The translations under genes were made by a program, and so were the position numbers. Of a stretch of 64,000 nucleotides of DNA, positions 51,369 to 61,934 are shown piece by piece; the first letter of the stretch is position 1, and every line of letters begins with the position of its first letter. The stretch is from positions 496,001 to 560,000 of the forward strand of contig NC_026736.1 of NCBI RefSeq assembly GCF_000210295.1, in the 5' to 3' direction. Below the pieces are notes generated by a model. The model searched no databases and had not been told where the DNA came from. It saw only the letters and a program-made list of their open reading frames with translations. This DNA comes from Trypanosoma brucei gambiense DAL972. Lineage: Eukaryota; Euglenozoa; Kinetoplastea; Trypanosomatida; Trypanosomatidae.

Positions 51369-52103
51369 TCGAAATGAATGTGAATGTCTCTTTTTCCCAT
51401 TGTTCTCGCCCTTTTGTAATCATATTTATATATTTTTTCTTGTTTTTTTGTATTCTTCCGTCCTCGGTCCGGTCGGTTACCACTGTAAATGTAACCTACA
51501 ACTTTCCTTTCCTCTCCTTTCTGCTTTGGTTTGGTTTGGTTTGGTTGCACCGAAAGCACTTTTCTACTTCTCCATCGCCGCAATAATTGTTTTAGTGGTG
51601 TTTCCCGTTCATTCGGTATCAGCATCAGATGGGAACTTTGTCGCTGCTTCTTTTCTTTGTTGTGTACCTTCCTCTTCTCCACTATTAATTGCGGTGCCCT
51701 CTGATTTATTTGCTTCGTCGTGTATATGCTGATGTATATATAGAAATATATAAATATATATACATGTGTGTATATGTATATATTGGCCCTTTTTTGTTTC
51801 AATTTATTTCTTCGTCGTCTTTTCATGTTTCGTTATTGTGCAAGTAGAAACACCCACAGGTGTCTGACACTTAGGCATAACAGTGTAAAAAGGTGGGGAT
51901 TAGTTACGGGTGGAAGAAGAGGAGGAAGTTGAGGAAAAGATAGCAACGAGACAAAAGCAAAAGCTAAAGCAAAAAAAAAAAAGAAGAGAAAACGATAGAA
52001 GGGAGAGTGAAAAAAGGAAAAAAATACGGAAAAAAAGTTAAGAGAACAATCATAGGGCAATAAAATAAGGCCAAATTTTCGCACAGGTGATAAACAGGAA
52101 ACA
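51369..52103. other. 735-base intergenic, T-rich then A/G-rich
   Basis: T-rich and C/T-rich from 51400 to 51840 with TA-rich patch (51733-51785), then 200 bases strongly rich in A and G up to the next ATG. The last good pyrimidine tract is at about 51787-51835, so the kinesin-like gene should have a purine-rich 5' UTR of about 250 bases. Confidence 0.55.
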
Positions 52104-54995
52104 ATGGATGCGAAACTTGTGTTCTGTGCGCACTCGCTCAAGTTACCAACGCTGAGCATTCCCCCAGCTCTGTCAGTAGATAATGAAACCATCAACTTCA
52201 GATGTCCAGAACCTCTTGCAGAAGCTGGTTTCCCCGTTCCAAACGCATCATTTACTGCTGACGTGATGATGGAGCAACCGCAATCCCGCTCCATTTACCA
52301 GCGGGTGTTCGCAACAGCTGCACGGGATTTCGAAGGGCGTAAAAATCTGGTAGTTTTCAGCTACGGCGTGCGTTCCACACCGAAACGGCAGCTTATGTTT
52401 GGTTCGGAATCGGGTAGCGGTTATGCTGCGAAGATCATTGGCGATGTTGTGGATGTTGGTGCCACCAAAGGCATCTTCGCCATCTCTGCGTATGGTGTTG
52501 GTTCCTCAGAGCATCTCACCGACTTCACTGATGAGAATAACGAAATGGGAGTAATTGTAGAATCGGTGAAGGAGGGCCCGCGTGTCCGTATGGTTGGACG
52601 TGTTCGTGTAACGTCATCGGAGGATGTGCGTTCCGTTTTTAACACAGTTACGAAGAACTATCAAAAACATTTCGAGTCAGTACTCCGCGAGAGGCAACCA
52701 ACAGCTGAGCTTGAAGCCCTTCCGCCATATATGCCTGAGTCAATGATTCTTCAGCTCTACCGTTATGATGATGAGGAAGCATTCAGCGAGTATGTGGAAG
52801 CGAACTCCATGACGTTTGTTGCACTGGGAGACTCGGAACGGCCTGTTCTTTGTGGAATTGAAGAAGAAACTCAGCAGGAGTATGAAAAGACACAGAAAGT
52901 CCTTGCGTCAGCAGTAGGAATTATCTCCAGTATTCGCTGTAATCGTCTGCGCATTCCATTCGGCAAGTCGAAATTAAGTCAGCTCCTTCGCCGTGCATAC
53001 AATGCCGAGAAGGGCAACCCCAACAACGGCTACAATGAGCCAACATCAACCGTTTTTATTATTCATGCCTTTACAGACGCTGTTTGGGCAGAGGAGTCAT
53101 ACCACTGCCTTTTACTCTCGCGACGAGTTAGCAGCGTTGTTGGCACGAGCAGCATCGGTTCCATTACGCGCGACCTCAGTGTCGATAAGTGGCGTTTGGA
53201 TCAAGATATTATGGAGTTGCGTGATGAGCTTCAAATTGCGCGCACAGTGTATGACTACAGGCCCTGTATATATGACCAACCGAAGCCAGTTCAGAATATC
53301 AGAGAGGAGGAACAGAAACGCATTAGCGCCATTGTTTCAAAACGGGAGGAAGCCCGTGAAAGGCAGCTGAGTTTGGTCCGCGAGCAAGCCAAGCAGGATG
53401 CTGATAAAATCATTAAGGATCTCGAAGCTCGAACGGGGACGACGCTCTCGGCGCTGGAGGCCTCCCTCGAGGCGAAAATGAAGGAAAACTCGGCGCTTCA
53501 TGCGGACAGGGAAAAACGAATTCATGAATATGAGCAAACCTTAGAAAAGATTCGCAAAAAGAAGCAGGAGGAGGAATCCGCGTGCGAGAAGCTACGTGAA
53601 GAGATGCTCCAGCTTGAACAGGAACTTAGTGTTCGGCAAAACGCAATTGAGAGCAAGCAGAAGAATTTGGAAATGATAAAGCTGGATAAGTCAAAGGGCC
53701 GTGACGCGGTTATGCGTGAGCGACAGTCCATACAAGCGATGCGCAAAACGGTGCTAGAGGAGAGGCGGCGTCAGCGCAAACAGTGGATTAACCAAATAAA
53801 AGAAATCAACGCTAAGGTTATTGATCAGGTCCGGATGCTGGCCGAGGAACGGAAGAAAAACGGTGAGCAGCCCACAGCAAATGAAGAGGCTGCTGAAAAG
53901 GCAATCATCGCGGATGTGCGAACTATCGAGGAATACTTGCCAAAACTCATTTCACTTGAGGACGTTCCCGTGAATTTGGAGGAGACGGAAGCCATTCGCC
54001 GACAATTTGCGGATGTGTTTGCGGAAGAGAAAAAGACATATCTTGCGCGGATCGAAGAGGAGAAGGCGCGGAGAGAAAAGCTGGAGCGTGGCCTCGAAGT
54101 ATATCGTCAGCGCCTACTCGACACATATCAAGCTAAGAAAAAGGAGAAGGTGCATGACGCCATAACAAAAGAGCAACACCTCAGCTCATTGGTGGATCAA
54201 GTCATTACGTACTTGCGCAACGGTGTCCGAATGAGCAAAATTTCAAGCAAAGGAAATATTCGCCGGCGGTTCTACTTCCTCTCCGAAGATTACAAACGCA
54301 TTCACTCCTGTGAGATTGATAACCAAGGCGCGCCAATCAGCCGGAAGAAACCACCCGTCACCATATGGCTGAAAGATATAAAGAAAGTGGTTGTTGGCGT
54401 ATACACATCTTCATTTACAAACTTTAGCAGTGAGGCTCAGTTGGCGAAGACGCGTCAGGAGGCCGTTTCTGACAGCGGAACTTACCGTCAAGACCCAACG
54501 CAAAACATCACCGCAGCCAACCTTGGTTTGCATAATTACAGATCCTTTGCACTTCTGCTTCGTGGAGGTAAATCTCTGGAAGTTGTTTGCGAAACGGACA
54601 GCGACTGCGAGGCTTGGCTTGTTGCGCTCAAGCGACTCCTTCAAATAAAATCTCCTATTGAGCGAATTCTTGAGGAAAGGATGAACGGCAATACGACGAA
54701 AGAATCACCAAGTAACACACATGAAGGTGCTGTTGATATAAAATGGGGTGGTTCACTTGATATACACAACATGCGCGGGTTTGTTTCCCTGTCGTCTGAA
54801 GAAGCCACGCTGTGTAGTGAAAACCACATCCCGCCCGCTTTGTTCCTTCGGATGAAGCAAGAAATGGCAGAAAAGGCGGAAAGGAATACCATCACGATTT
54901 ATGATGTCCGTGTTTCTTCCGGTCTTGACTTATTCCGCTCGGGAAAGCTTTATGATTTCTTATGCGAAAAGAGAGTCATACCGCTCCCGTACTGA
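52104..54995 (+). CDS. degenerate kinesin-like protein with coiled coil and PH-like domain
   Basis: 963 residues. Residues about 60-400 have the outline of a kinesin motor: SIYQRVFATAARDFEGRKNLVVFSYG (73-88) corresponds to the strand before the P-loop, and ITRDLSVDKWRLDQDIMELRDELQIARTVYDYRPCIYDQPKPVQNI (about 360-405) resembles the neck and post-motor region of KIF6/KIF9-type kinesins. The P-loop itself reads Y-G-V-R-S-T-P-K-R instead of Y-G-x-x-x-x-GKT, and no DLAGSE switch is seen, so ATPase function is probably lost. A long coiled coil (about 410-720) follows, and a PH-like domain (about 735-870; RRRFYFLSEDYKRIHSCEI..., CETDSDCEAWLVALKRLL ends with the PH Trp). Last gene before the convergent switch. 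Likely a cytoskeletal linker, by inference. Confidence 0.75.
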   Translation: MDAKLVFCAHSLKLPTLSIPPALSVDNETINFRCPEPLAEAGFPVPNASFTADVMMEQPQSRSIYQRVFATAARDFEGRKNLVVFSYGVRSTPKRQLMFGSESGSGYAAKIIGDVVDVGATKGIFAISAYGVGSSEHLTDFTDENNEMGVIVESVKEGPRVRMVGRVRVTSSEDVRSVFNTVTKNYQKHFESVLRERQPTAELEALPPYMPESMILQLYRYDDEEAFSEYVEANSMTFVALGDSERPVLCGIEEETQQEYEKTQKVLASAVGIISSIRCNRLRIPFGKSKLSQLLRRAYNAEKGNPNNGYNEPTSTVFIIHAFTDAVWAEESYHCLLLSRRVSSVVGTSSIGSITRDLSVDKWRLDQDIMELRDELQIARTVYDYRPCIYDQPKPVQNIREEEQKRISAIVSKREEARERQLSLVREQAKQDADKIIKDLEARTGTTLSALEASLEAKMKENSALHADREKRIHEYEQTLEKIRKKKQEEESACEKLREEMLQLEQELSVRQNAIESKQKNLEMIKLDKSKGRDAVMRERQSIQAMRKTVLEERRRQRKQWINQIKEINAKVIDQVRMLAEERKKNGEQPTANEEAAEKAIIADVRTIEEYLPKLISLEDVPVNLEETEAIRRQFADVFAEEKKTYLARIEEEKARREKLERGLEVYRQRLLDTYQAKKKEKVHDAITKEQHLSSLVDQVITYLRNGVRMSKISSKGNIRRRFYFLSEDYKRIHSCEIDNQGAPISRKKPPVTIWLKDIKKVVVGVYTSSFTNFSSEAQLAKTRQEAVSDSGTYRQDPTQNITAANLGLHNYRSFALLLRGGKSLEVVCETDSDCEAWLVALKRLLQIKSPIERILEERMNGNTTKESPSNTHEGAVDIKWGGSLDIHNMRGFVSLSSEEATLCSENHIPPALFLRMKQEMAEKAERNTITIYDVRVSSGLDLFRSGKLYDFLCEKRVIPLPY

Positions 54996-56661
54996 GCGGT
55001 GAAGGAAATATGAGAGTGTTATCAGGAGCCAACAGAATTTGTTTCTGAACTTTACCTTCCCTTCCTCTTTATTATTTCCCCTTATTTCAGTGATGATTCT
55101 GCTGCCGTCGCATTGTCCCACCCGCTACGTTCAATTATTTAGTAAATAGTTGGGAAGGGTGTCCACGTTTTTTTTTTTCAAGTTCTTTTTTTTTTTTTTG
55201 GAACTTCCGGTCATATCCGAAATGGGCAGGGAGGTAGAAAAAGGAGGAAAGAGCAATATAAACTTGGTTCCAGTCTGCGGTGCGTGAAATCCCCACGTTT
55301 CGAAACTGAAATAATATGTTCGAATGTTATGCTTAATAGTAACAACCACAATAATAATAATAATAATACGTCTCACATCATCTTTCTTTCTTTCGTTCTA
55401 TTTAAATTTTTATTTGACAAAGAAAAAAGGATTATGGGTTTGTAGTTAGGAAAAAATGACTACATTTCCCCAATAACTGAGTTAAGGCGCATACCGCAGC
55501 GACATGCGAAACCCAAGTTTCAGTACCACTCAAATATACATTCATTAGTTAAAAATTTTTTTGCTTGCGGAATGAAGCTCGTTAGCTCACGCAAAAGGTG
55601 ACGAAGCGGAACCGGCAATTTTTACAAAAAAAAAAAGCGTTATTGCTTTAATGGCACAAGGGTGGGTATTCTTCGTAAAAATATAACGGCGTGGTATGGG
55701 GTCAAATATGTGGATAGCCGCATATTTTAATTTTCGCACATGAAAAAAGCTCACCTGCAGCCACACCTCACTAGAGAAAGTTAGGAAGGGTAAAGTGCTC
55801 CCGCAAACGATGTGACGGAAGGATCAGAAATGATGCATTTGAAGATGGAGGCTGCCGGATTTTATTATTTTGGGCCGGGGGAATGCTCTTGCAAATGTGT
55901 GGAACGGGGGAAAAGGCAACACGAGGGGAGGGTTTTTTTTTAAAAAAAAAAAAGTGTCCGGGGAACAGGAATTTAATACGCTGTGTGGAGCATGGTGAAA
56001 TTGGCAGAGGATGGTTTCATGGGAAGGACAGAGGTAGAATTCGGGCAAAACTGCTTGGAAGAAACTAAGCGAGGGTGCAATTTGTTAGAAATATCTAAAT
56101 AAAGCGAACGTGGCGGATTGGGGGAAAGGGCGAGAGGAAACGCAAGAAACGCGAGCGCTTTTGTCAAATACGGAAATACAGGAAATTGGAAGCAGGCCCA
56201 AGTTATCCGGTCAGATGCATAAAGACGCAACTCCCTCGTAATAATCCTCTGGAGAATACCATTAGGAAGTTTTATTTAAAAAAAAAAACTTTCGAAGTTC
56301 AACGCAAGATTCTTCGGAAGTACCGCAAAACTAAAACCGTGCCTACATTCGCTCCAGTCGACAAGACGCTTTTAGCTAGTTTCTCAGTTGAGGTTGCACC
56401 TTTTGCTCCCAAGCATACTTGTTGTTTTGCTTTATCTAAAGAAATTTAAAAAATACCACGCATCCGCAAAATGCGTCTGAACCAAACTGATCTTTTATGT
56501 ATCGTATCAACTAGCCGATGAGGTGCGTGAGGAAACTTCCTTCATGGAATTGCTAAAACAACAGGTGTGTGGAGAGGAAGAAAGTGTTGTATAACAGTTT
56601 TTCACCGTTAAGACTCCGTGGGCACGTACCTGAACCAAACGTTAGGATTTAAGGGGTGTGC
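54996..56661. terminator. convergent strand-switch region, presumed transcription termination zone
   Basis: The plus-strand unit ends at 54995 and the VSG cluster ends (3' side) at 56662, so transcription converges here. In African trypanosomes such zones carry histone variants H3V/H4V and base J and stop Pol II. Sequence features: AAGTTC/GAACTT arms around a T14 loop (55180-55206), AAT repeats (55348-55367), A12 run (55627-55638), T9-A12 block (55927-55948) and a T/A inverted repeat (56266-56300). Short frames on both strands look random. No T. brucei-type VSG 3' UTR 14-mer was noticed. Confidence 0.7.
55180..55206 (+). repeat. short inverted repeat with T14 loop
   Basis: AAGTTC (55180-55185) and GAACTT (55201-55206) flank a run of 14 Ts plus one G, about 185 bases past the last plus-strand stop codon. 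A possible hairpin or terminator-like element. Confidence 0.6.
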
Positions 56662-57849
56662 TTAAAAAACTAGAAAAAATAACTTAAGTGGTGCTGGGAG
56701 GCGGTTTACACCGCTGGAGGTGAATAATCTTCGTATGGGAGTCACGCATTCGCTCCCATTCCATTCGCACCGCGGCTTCTGTTCCAGGCAAGTTACCTTG
56801 CTTTCGAAACCAGAGCATCCTCTTTTAGAAGACGTAGTCGGTTTTTTCCCCTCCAGTCCATTATCAGTATTATTGGATTCGTCCTTTTCTTTTTCGCTTG
56901 AATTGTTTGGGACAGGTCGTGCCTCCCTCTTCAATTCGTTTACTTGGTTTTGAATCTTCACGAGGTACTCCTCGGCTTGGATCAGTTCTTCCATTCTGGT
57001 TGCAGCTTCCCGCAACTTTAGATACCACGAAATTGTTGGCGTGCTTTCATTGACGTGTCTTGGGAGATATATTACGCATCGGCCATGGCCAACCTCGGTG
57101 CTTCCGTCGCAGCCGTTGTGTAAGTCGGCGCCGCGCGCGCCCAGTAAGTTTCGTGAATCCGATGAGGAGCCCGGTATTTCCTGGAGTTCGCCGAGGAAGA
57201 AAGCGACCGCCTCTGAGAGCGCTTGAAGCGGCCGAGTTTTCTCTCTCCTCACGTTGCTGCACTTGGGATGGAGCAAATTCCAGTGATCAGGAGAATTTCT
57301 CTGGGGTACCCATGATCCTACATAAGTGGTGTTGCATCCATCACAGCAAACCGCGCTGCCGCCTTTGCCTTCGCCGGATGCTGCACAGATGCACAGTAAA
57401 TCAAGCGCCAGCGCATCACCCGCTTTATTTCCGGGCTGGCCGCCAGCTCTTCCACATAACTCCGACCTCCCACCCCGCGTGCGCCCGACCACCACCTGTT
57501 TATGACCGTTGCCGTACAGCGCTTCTGTTAAATTTTTTCTGATAGCTGATAAGGCCCGGCCGTTCCATAAATCACCGTTCTCTTCCTTATATGTTTTCGC
57601 TTTTAGTTTAAGTTCCTCAAGTTTTTTAACATTTTCTTCGGGCGCTTCGGTCTCTCCCTGAATTTTGTCTTCTGTTTCCTTAACCTTGCGCTCCAGATCC
57701 TCCGGTGTCTGTTTATCCAGCGCAAGATTTACAAAACCACACAGCGCTTCGAATTCCTTTCCATTCACAATGTTGTTTTCATGCGCCTTTGAATTGACGC
57801 AGATATGTTGCAGCGTTACCACCGCAACAAACACGATGTAACTCCTCAT
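56662..57849 (-). CDS. variant surface glycoprotein (VSG), Cys-rich C-terminal domain
   Basis: 395 residues from the ATG at 57849; the frame remains open upstream to a GTG at 58011, but the ATG gives a signal peptide (MRSYIVFVAVVTLQHICVNSKA). The N-terminal domain has the b-type VSG pattern: KEFEALCGFVNLA (about 30-42), a coiled helix pair to about 110, DLLCICAASGEG near 155, CCDGC and a second helix set. The C-terminal part (about 295-365) is Lys/Ser/Asn-rich and ends in a four-Cys subdomain with CEWNGSEC, similar in type to T. brucei VSG tails. The final 25 residues end hydrophobic (LKLFFLVF), a short and weak GPI signal. VSGs coat the bloodstream parasite surface and are switched for antigenic variation. 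The middle is GC-rich compared with both flanks. Whether it is expressed cannot be read; lineage assignment is uncertain. Confidence 0.75.
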   Translation of the reverse strand: MRSYIVFVAVVTLQHICVNSKAHENNIVNGKEFEALCGFVNLALDKQTPEDLERKVKETEDKIQGETEAPEENVKKLEELKLKAKTYKEENGDLWNGRALSAIRKNLTEALYGNGHKQVVVGRTRGGRSELCGRAGGQPGNKAGDALALDLLCICAASGEGKGGSAVCCDGCNTTYVGSWVPQRNSPDHWNLLHPKCSNVRREKTRPLQALSEAVAFFLGELQEIPGSSSDSRNLLGARGADLHNGCDGSTEVGHGRCVIYLPRHVNESTPTISWYLKLREAATRMEELIQAEEYLVKIQNQVNELKREARPVPNNSSEKEKDESNNTDNGLEGKKPTTSSKRGCSGFESKVTCLEQKPRCEWNGSECVTPIRRLFTSSGVNRLPAPLKLFFLVF

Positions 57850-58294
57850 CTCCAACAATTTCGTATATGCCTTTTTGTTCACAATGATGTCACCTGTCTT
57901 CCCAGAAAATTCGAAAGATGACGTACCAAACTTAGCGAAAAATACACACATACCACGTAGGTGAGGATCATGACGAATAAAAAGCTCTCGGCTTCTTTCC
58001 CCAGCACACACACAAAAAATTGTTACATAACGTTTCAGCTCCCTTGAGAAGTCATAGCATCACAAGAGAGCTCCACATGGAATCCACCGCTGCTATCTTG
58101 ATAGCAGCATCAAAAAGCCAGACACAAATTCCAAAAAAAGAAGGTGATACCATCTTAATTATTCATCCAAAGAAAAACGAATTCATATGCGTTTGTTAAT
58201 AAACCCACATATTGTTAAAATGAAACACACGTACACATAAAGGCAAAATATAAAAAAAGATACTGCACAACAATGTTGGTAGCGTACCAGTAAA
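57850..58294. other. spacer between two VSG genes
   Basis: About 445 bases: the 3' flank of the VSG at 58295-59656 and the 5' flank of the VSG at 56662-57849. AT-rich with no 70-bp repeats or other element recognised. Confidence 0.5.
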
Positions 58295-59656
58295 CTAAGA
58301 CATACAAAAAAGGGATAGAATCATTAATGTAAAAATATCAGTTGTTATATCTATATAGTTGAATCCATTATTATTTACTTCAGCATTGCCACCTTCACCA
58401 TCATCCTGACCTCGGTTACTTCGCCATAGCTCAGCATCACCACCTAGCTTCACCTCAAGAAATATTTCCTCTGCCTCATGTTGGTATTCTTCCAACTCAT
58501 GAAGATGACTGTCAGCCTCTTTGGCATATTCATCCATTTCTTGCAGTTGCTCGGTAGCATTAGTAAGGCGGTTGTACCAAGGGATCCCACCATTTTCAAG
58601 TGTGTGATTGTAACTGACGCATGTGAATCCAGCAGTATGACCCGTGCAGGTGCGATTTGTGTTTTCTGAAATATCCGCGTACCCAAGAATACCCTTCACC
58701 TGATACTTATCCTGTTCCATTTCCACTAACGCATCGAACTGAGCTAGCGCACTCTTTAAGGTTTTCACATTAGATGCAATATTCTTGTACACGCAAGCTT
58801 TACTAATCACATCCCATGCCTCAGTATGGTTGTATTTTATATTTTCAGGCTTGCAGGGGCTGCTGTTGCCCTTACAGAAATTGGCCATCATGGTCCAACT
58901 ACCACTTCTCGGTCTCCTCATCTCATCCTTGCAGGGACAATTAAACCCATTATAAACACCGTCATAGGTTGGGTCATATTCATCTTTTGCTACACTTTTC
59001 TTGATTTGTACTTTCTTAGCCTCTCCCACACATAGGCAGAAGAAGTCATTAATTAATGTCTTTCCGACAAACTTCTCTCCATAAGAACCGCAGCTCGTGC
59101 CCGCATTGTCGACATTATTGAACAGCAGTGATTTGTTTCCCCTCATGGCTTGCTCTAGAGTTTTATTCTCATTTCTTGCCACATCCACAGCGTCGCCATA
59201 CACAGCTCTCAGCATATTATCTTCAGCAGAACGACTTGCGTATAAGGCTTTTGTCCTATTCGCCTCAATTTCTTCCTTCAGTTTTTTCGCTTTTTCAAGT
59301 AGTTTCCTTATCTCCTGATATGCTGTTGTGCTGTTACCTGACTTGCTTGAACTGTTATTAACACCAGCACCCGCCGTCTGTTTGACCATTTCCTCCAACT
59401 TATTCATAATCTCTCCTTCCTTTTCGCGATTCTCAAAGGAAGGTTGTGGAGCTTCAGCCTGCGTAATTCTGTAAATCCTGCACAGTGTCTCGAACTCACC
59501 AGCGTTGTGGTACTTGTCGTTGACGCCGACGAGCCTGGTAATCGCACTCCAGTTTATAGATTCTGTGGTCCACTTGTACCCAACCATATCGCCCTGAAAG
59601 GAAGGAGATAAAACAATCGCAAACAACCCAACAGTAAACACTGTTTCATACCTCAT
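58295..59656 (-). CDS. variant surface glycoprotein (VSG), intact
   Basis: 453 residues, apparently complete. Signal peptide (MRYETVFTVGLFAIVLSPSFQG), then NAGEFETLCRIYRITQA (about 51-67), the opening motif I associate with T. congolense VSGs. Helices with Asn-Ser-rich insert follow (about 95-150), then FVGKTLINDFFCLCVGEAKK (about 200-220) and GFNCPCKDEMRRPRSGSWTMMANFC. A long helix (about 365-410) and an acidic Gly/Asn-rich tail lead to a GPI signal (ITTDIFTLMILSLFCMS). At least seven N-glycosylation sequons are visible. There is no four-Cys C-terminal subdomain, in contrast to the neighbouring VSG. The start ATG at 59656 is the first in frame. Full-length with both signals, so it could be used either whole or as a donor. 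Confidence 0.88.
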   Translation of the reverse strand: MRYETVFTVGLFAIVLSPSFQGDMVGYKWTTESINWSAITRLVGVNDKYHNAGEFETLCRIYRITQAEAPQPSFENREKEGEIMNKLEEMVKQTAGAGVNNSSSKSGNSTTAYQEIRKLLEKAKKLKEEIEANRTKALYASRSAEDNMLRAVYGDAVDVARNENKTLEQAMRGNKSLLFNNVDNAGTSCGSYGEKFVGKTLINDFFCLCVGEAKKVQIKKSVAKDEYDPTYDGVYNGFNCPCKDEMRRPRSGSWTMMANFCKGNSSPCKPENIKYNHTEAWDVISKACVYKNIASNVKTLKSALAQFDALVEMEQDKYQVKGILGYADISENTNRTCTGHTAGFTCVSYNHTLENGGIPWYNRLTNATEQLQEMDEYAKEADSHLHELEEYQHEAEEIFLEVKLGGDAELWRSNRGQDDGEGGNAEVNNNGFNYIDITTDIFTLMILSLFCMS

Positions 59657-60909
59657 TGTAATTTTGCCTATACATTCATCCGCCGAAAAGGAGGAAAAAA
59701 CAAAAGCTTATAATTACAGTCATTACTGATATTGGCAGACACACTCAACAGACATATACAACCAAATATCGGATCTTGAAAGTGCCTGACACAAACCAAT
59801 TACAGCAGCACCCAACACAACGTAACACAGGTCGGAAACACGCAGTTACATGAATTCCCTTGCCTGAAGCTGGATATCAACGTTAGACTTCCTCACAACT
59901 GCGGTATTCTCCTTTTCGTTACACCATTTCTCCTAATTTCTTCATCCAACATATTCACTTCCTTACTCTCTATGCCAGGTAATTACACTTTCCCAACTTA
60001 GTTGTGCTACCGCTTTCTTGAGTTTCTCAATGAGCTCATCTACTCTCCAGATGAACACTTCCACTACCATAATGAGTACTTGCACATTCATGCCATGTTT
60101 TTTTCCACATCCTTCATTGGATCTGTTAGTTTAAGTTGCCATTTTATGGTCTTATTTGCTAATAGACTACGCGCTTAATTTGCATGTATGTCTTACCCTT
60201 ATCCAATGCACACAACTCTGCTGCTGAACTCCACTCAGCATATCCTCCTCCACCCATACGCATACTCACAAAACTTTTTGTTTCCCTATTCTTGACCATG
60301 CAGTTTCCTGCCTTCCATTTCCTCTAACCACACACTAGTAAAGATAAAAGTTGTATTTTCAAAACACCATCGTTGGATACTTATGCTCATTACTGAAGCC
60401 CTTGATTATGTGGTGACATGATGGGATATTATGTTAGCCACCAACACACCAAAAAATAGAACAGTTCCAAAATAACGAGTGACCCTCCCTGTTATTACCT
60501 CCATTTAGATCATTTGCCACACCCACCAGTCACCATCCTTAGAGATACTCTGGTAGAAAAAACGGATGTTACATACGTAACCGCTCATCCTTTCAATGAA
60601 TTCTCATTTATCTTCACTGCACACAGGTTTTTTGCATAAGAAACGACAAACAAGAAACAAAACTACTCTTGTGAGCACAAAACCAAATATTTCTTCCTTA
60701 CTTCACATGCAGAAAGAATTAACACACCCCACTACCCTACAACACAAATGGTGGAGGAACAGCCATAGTCACTACCACTCACAATTAAGATAACCCAGAC
60801 AGGGAAACTCCAGATAAAGAAATGCCCAGTTACGAGAAAGATGCTAGCGCGCACACGTAAAGATATTTCATTTATTATGGAACAGGGAGAATATTAATGA
60901 AAGTATTTT
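59657..60909. other. 1.25-kb AT-rich spacer in the surface-antigen cluster
   Basis: No frame with protein-like sequence on either strand. C/A-rich on the plus strand (T/G-rich on the coding strand). It could contain old VSG relics too decayed to see by eye. Confidence 0.5.
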
Positions 60910-61883
60910 TCAGATGGTAAAATTAGTACTCTTCATATTATCAATGTTATTCGTGCCGAACTGCAGCGAAGTGAAATTCCTATGGATATCGTTGAAGTAG
61001 CTCTGCAGTAAAGTGATATTGGCCATCATATCCAGGAGTTCAGGAAGTGTTTTGCCAGAAGTAAAAGGTTCGATAAGAGGGTCAAATATCTCCTCCACGT
61101 AAATTTGGAGCTGAAAAAAAAAGCGGGGCCGTTCTCACGCCAGTTTATTAAGCCAGTTGAATTCTTCACCGCACCACCCTTATATAAGTTGTCACGCGGT
61201 AAGTTCAAGCATTTGCTCACAGATCCAGTTAAAACATCAATTTGAAGGCAACCTCCCCTGTATTTTTGGAGAGTGCTCTCGTTCACACCGGTTAATAAAG
61301 GACATGTCTGATCAACACATACGACTGGGAACCCCCTGACACCTTTCAGCGCTCCTTTCTTGCACTCGGGTCCTTCATCATTGCTCACGGCTTTAACGTC
61401 ATCCCACACAGTTCTTGCGATCTCAGCAATAGCTGTATAATATTTATTTGATGTTATGAGGGCACCAGGTATTGCATTCCTCACTGCCCTCACGCTTTCA
61501 TTAACCTCAGCAAATAATCCACCTGCCTTAGCTACAAGATCTCCCATTGCATTTCCATAGGATATAAGTTTTTCCAATTTATCATTTTCCTCTACCATTA
61601 CACTGCTAATAACACTCAAACATATAACACTTTCGCCTGTTTTCCCTTCCATTTCATCCAGCATACGAGACGCATTTGCGTATACCTCCTCATTCAAAAA
61701 AAGCTTCCTCTCGCCATCGGCGTATAATTTGTTTAGTGCGTTTGAAAGGCAACAGAGATAACATACGGATTGGTTTAAGTTTGTCCCCTTGTCATCATCT
61801 ATTGATGTGCAATAACTTTCTTCTGCCACACCAAAGGTCACAAAAAATAACAAAACAACCAATCCTACAATCTTAATTTTCAT
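60910..61883 (-). pseudogene. transferrin-receptor/PAG-like (ESAG6/7-related) surface protein, frameshifted
   Basis: The first 265 or so residues read cleanly from ATG 61883: signal peptide (MKIKIVGLVVLLFFVTFGVAEE), early Cys pairs (CYLCCL near 43), a long helical region, then LKGVRGFPVVCVDQTCPLLTG, KYRGGCLQID and STGLINW. These recall the ESAG6/7 and PAG-like family of T. congolense, related to VSG a-type domains. At 61114-61122 a run of nine As (nine Ts in sense) breaks the frame. The expected continuation (YVEEIFDPL..., down to 60910) is in another frame of the same strand. So it is either a pseudogene or an error in the homopolymer. No GPI-like hydrophobic end is visible after the continuation. 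Family call is moderate. Confidence 0.55.
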
Positions 61884-61934
61884 TACTAAACAATTACATT
61901 TGACAAGAGGTATGAAAAAAACACATACACATCG

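Noticed and set aside
51143..51826. 227-codon minus-strand frame
   Set aside because: Lies antisense to ARV1 and its T-rich 3' flank; Lys/Arg/Tyr-rich translation of repeats.
56400..56661. T. brucei VSG 3' UTR conserved 14-mer
   Set aside because: Not seen downstream of any of the three VSGs, which argues against T. brucei as source.
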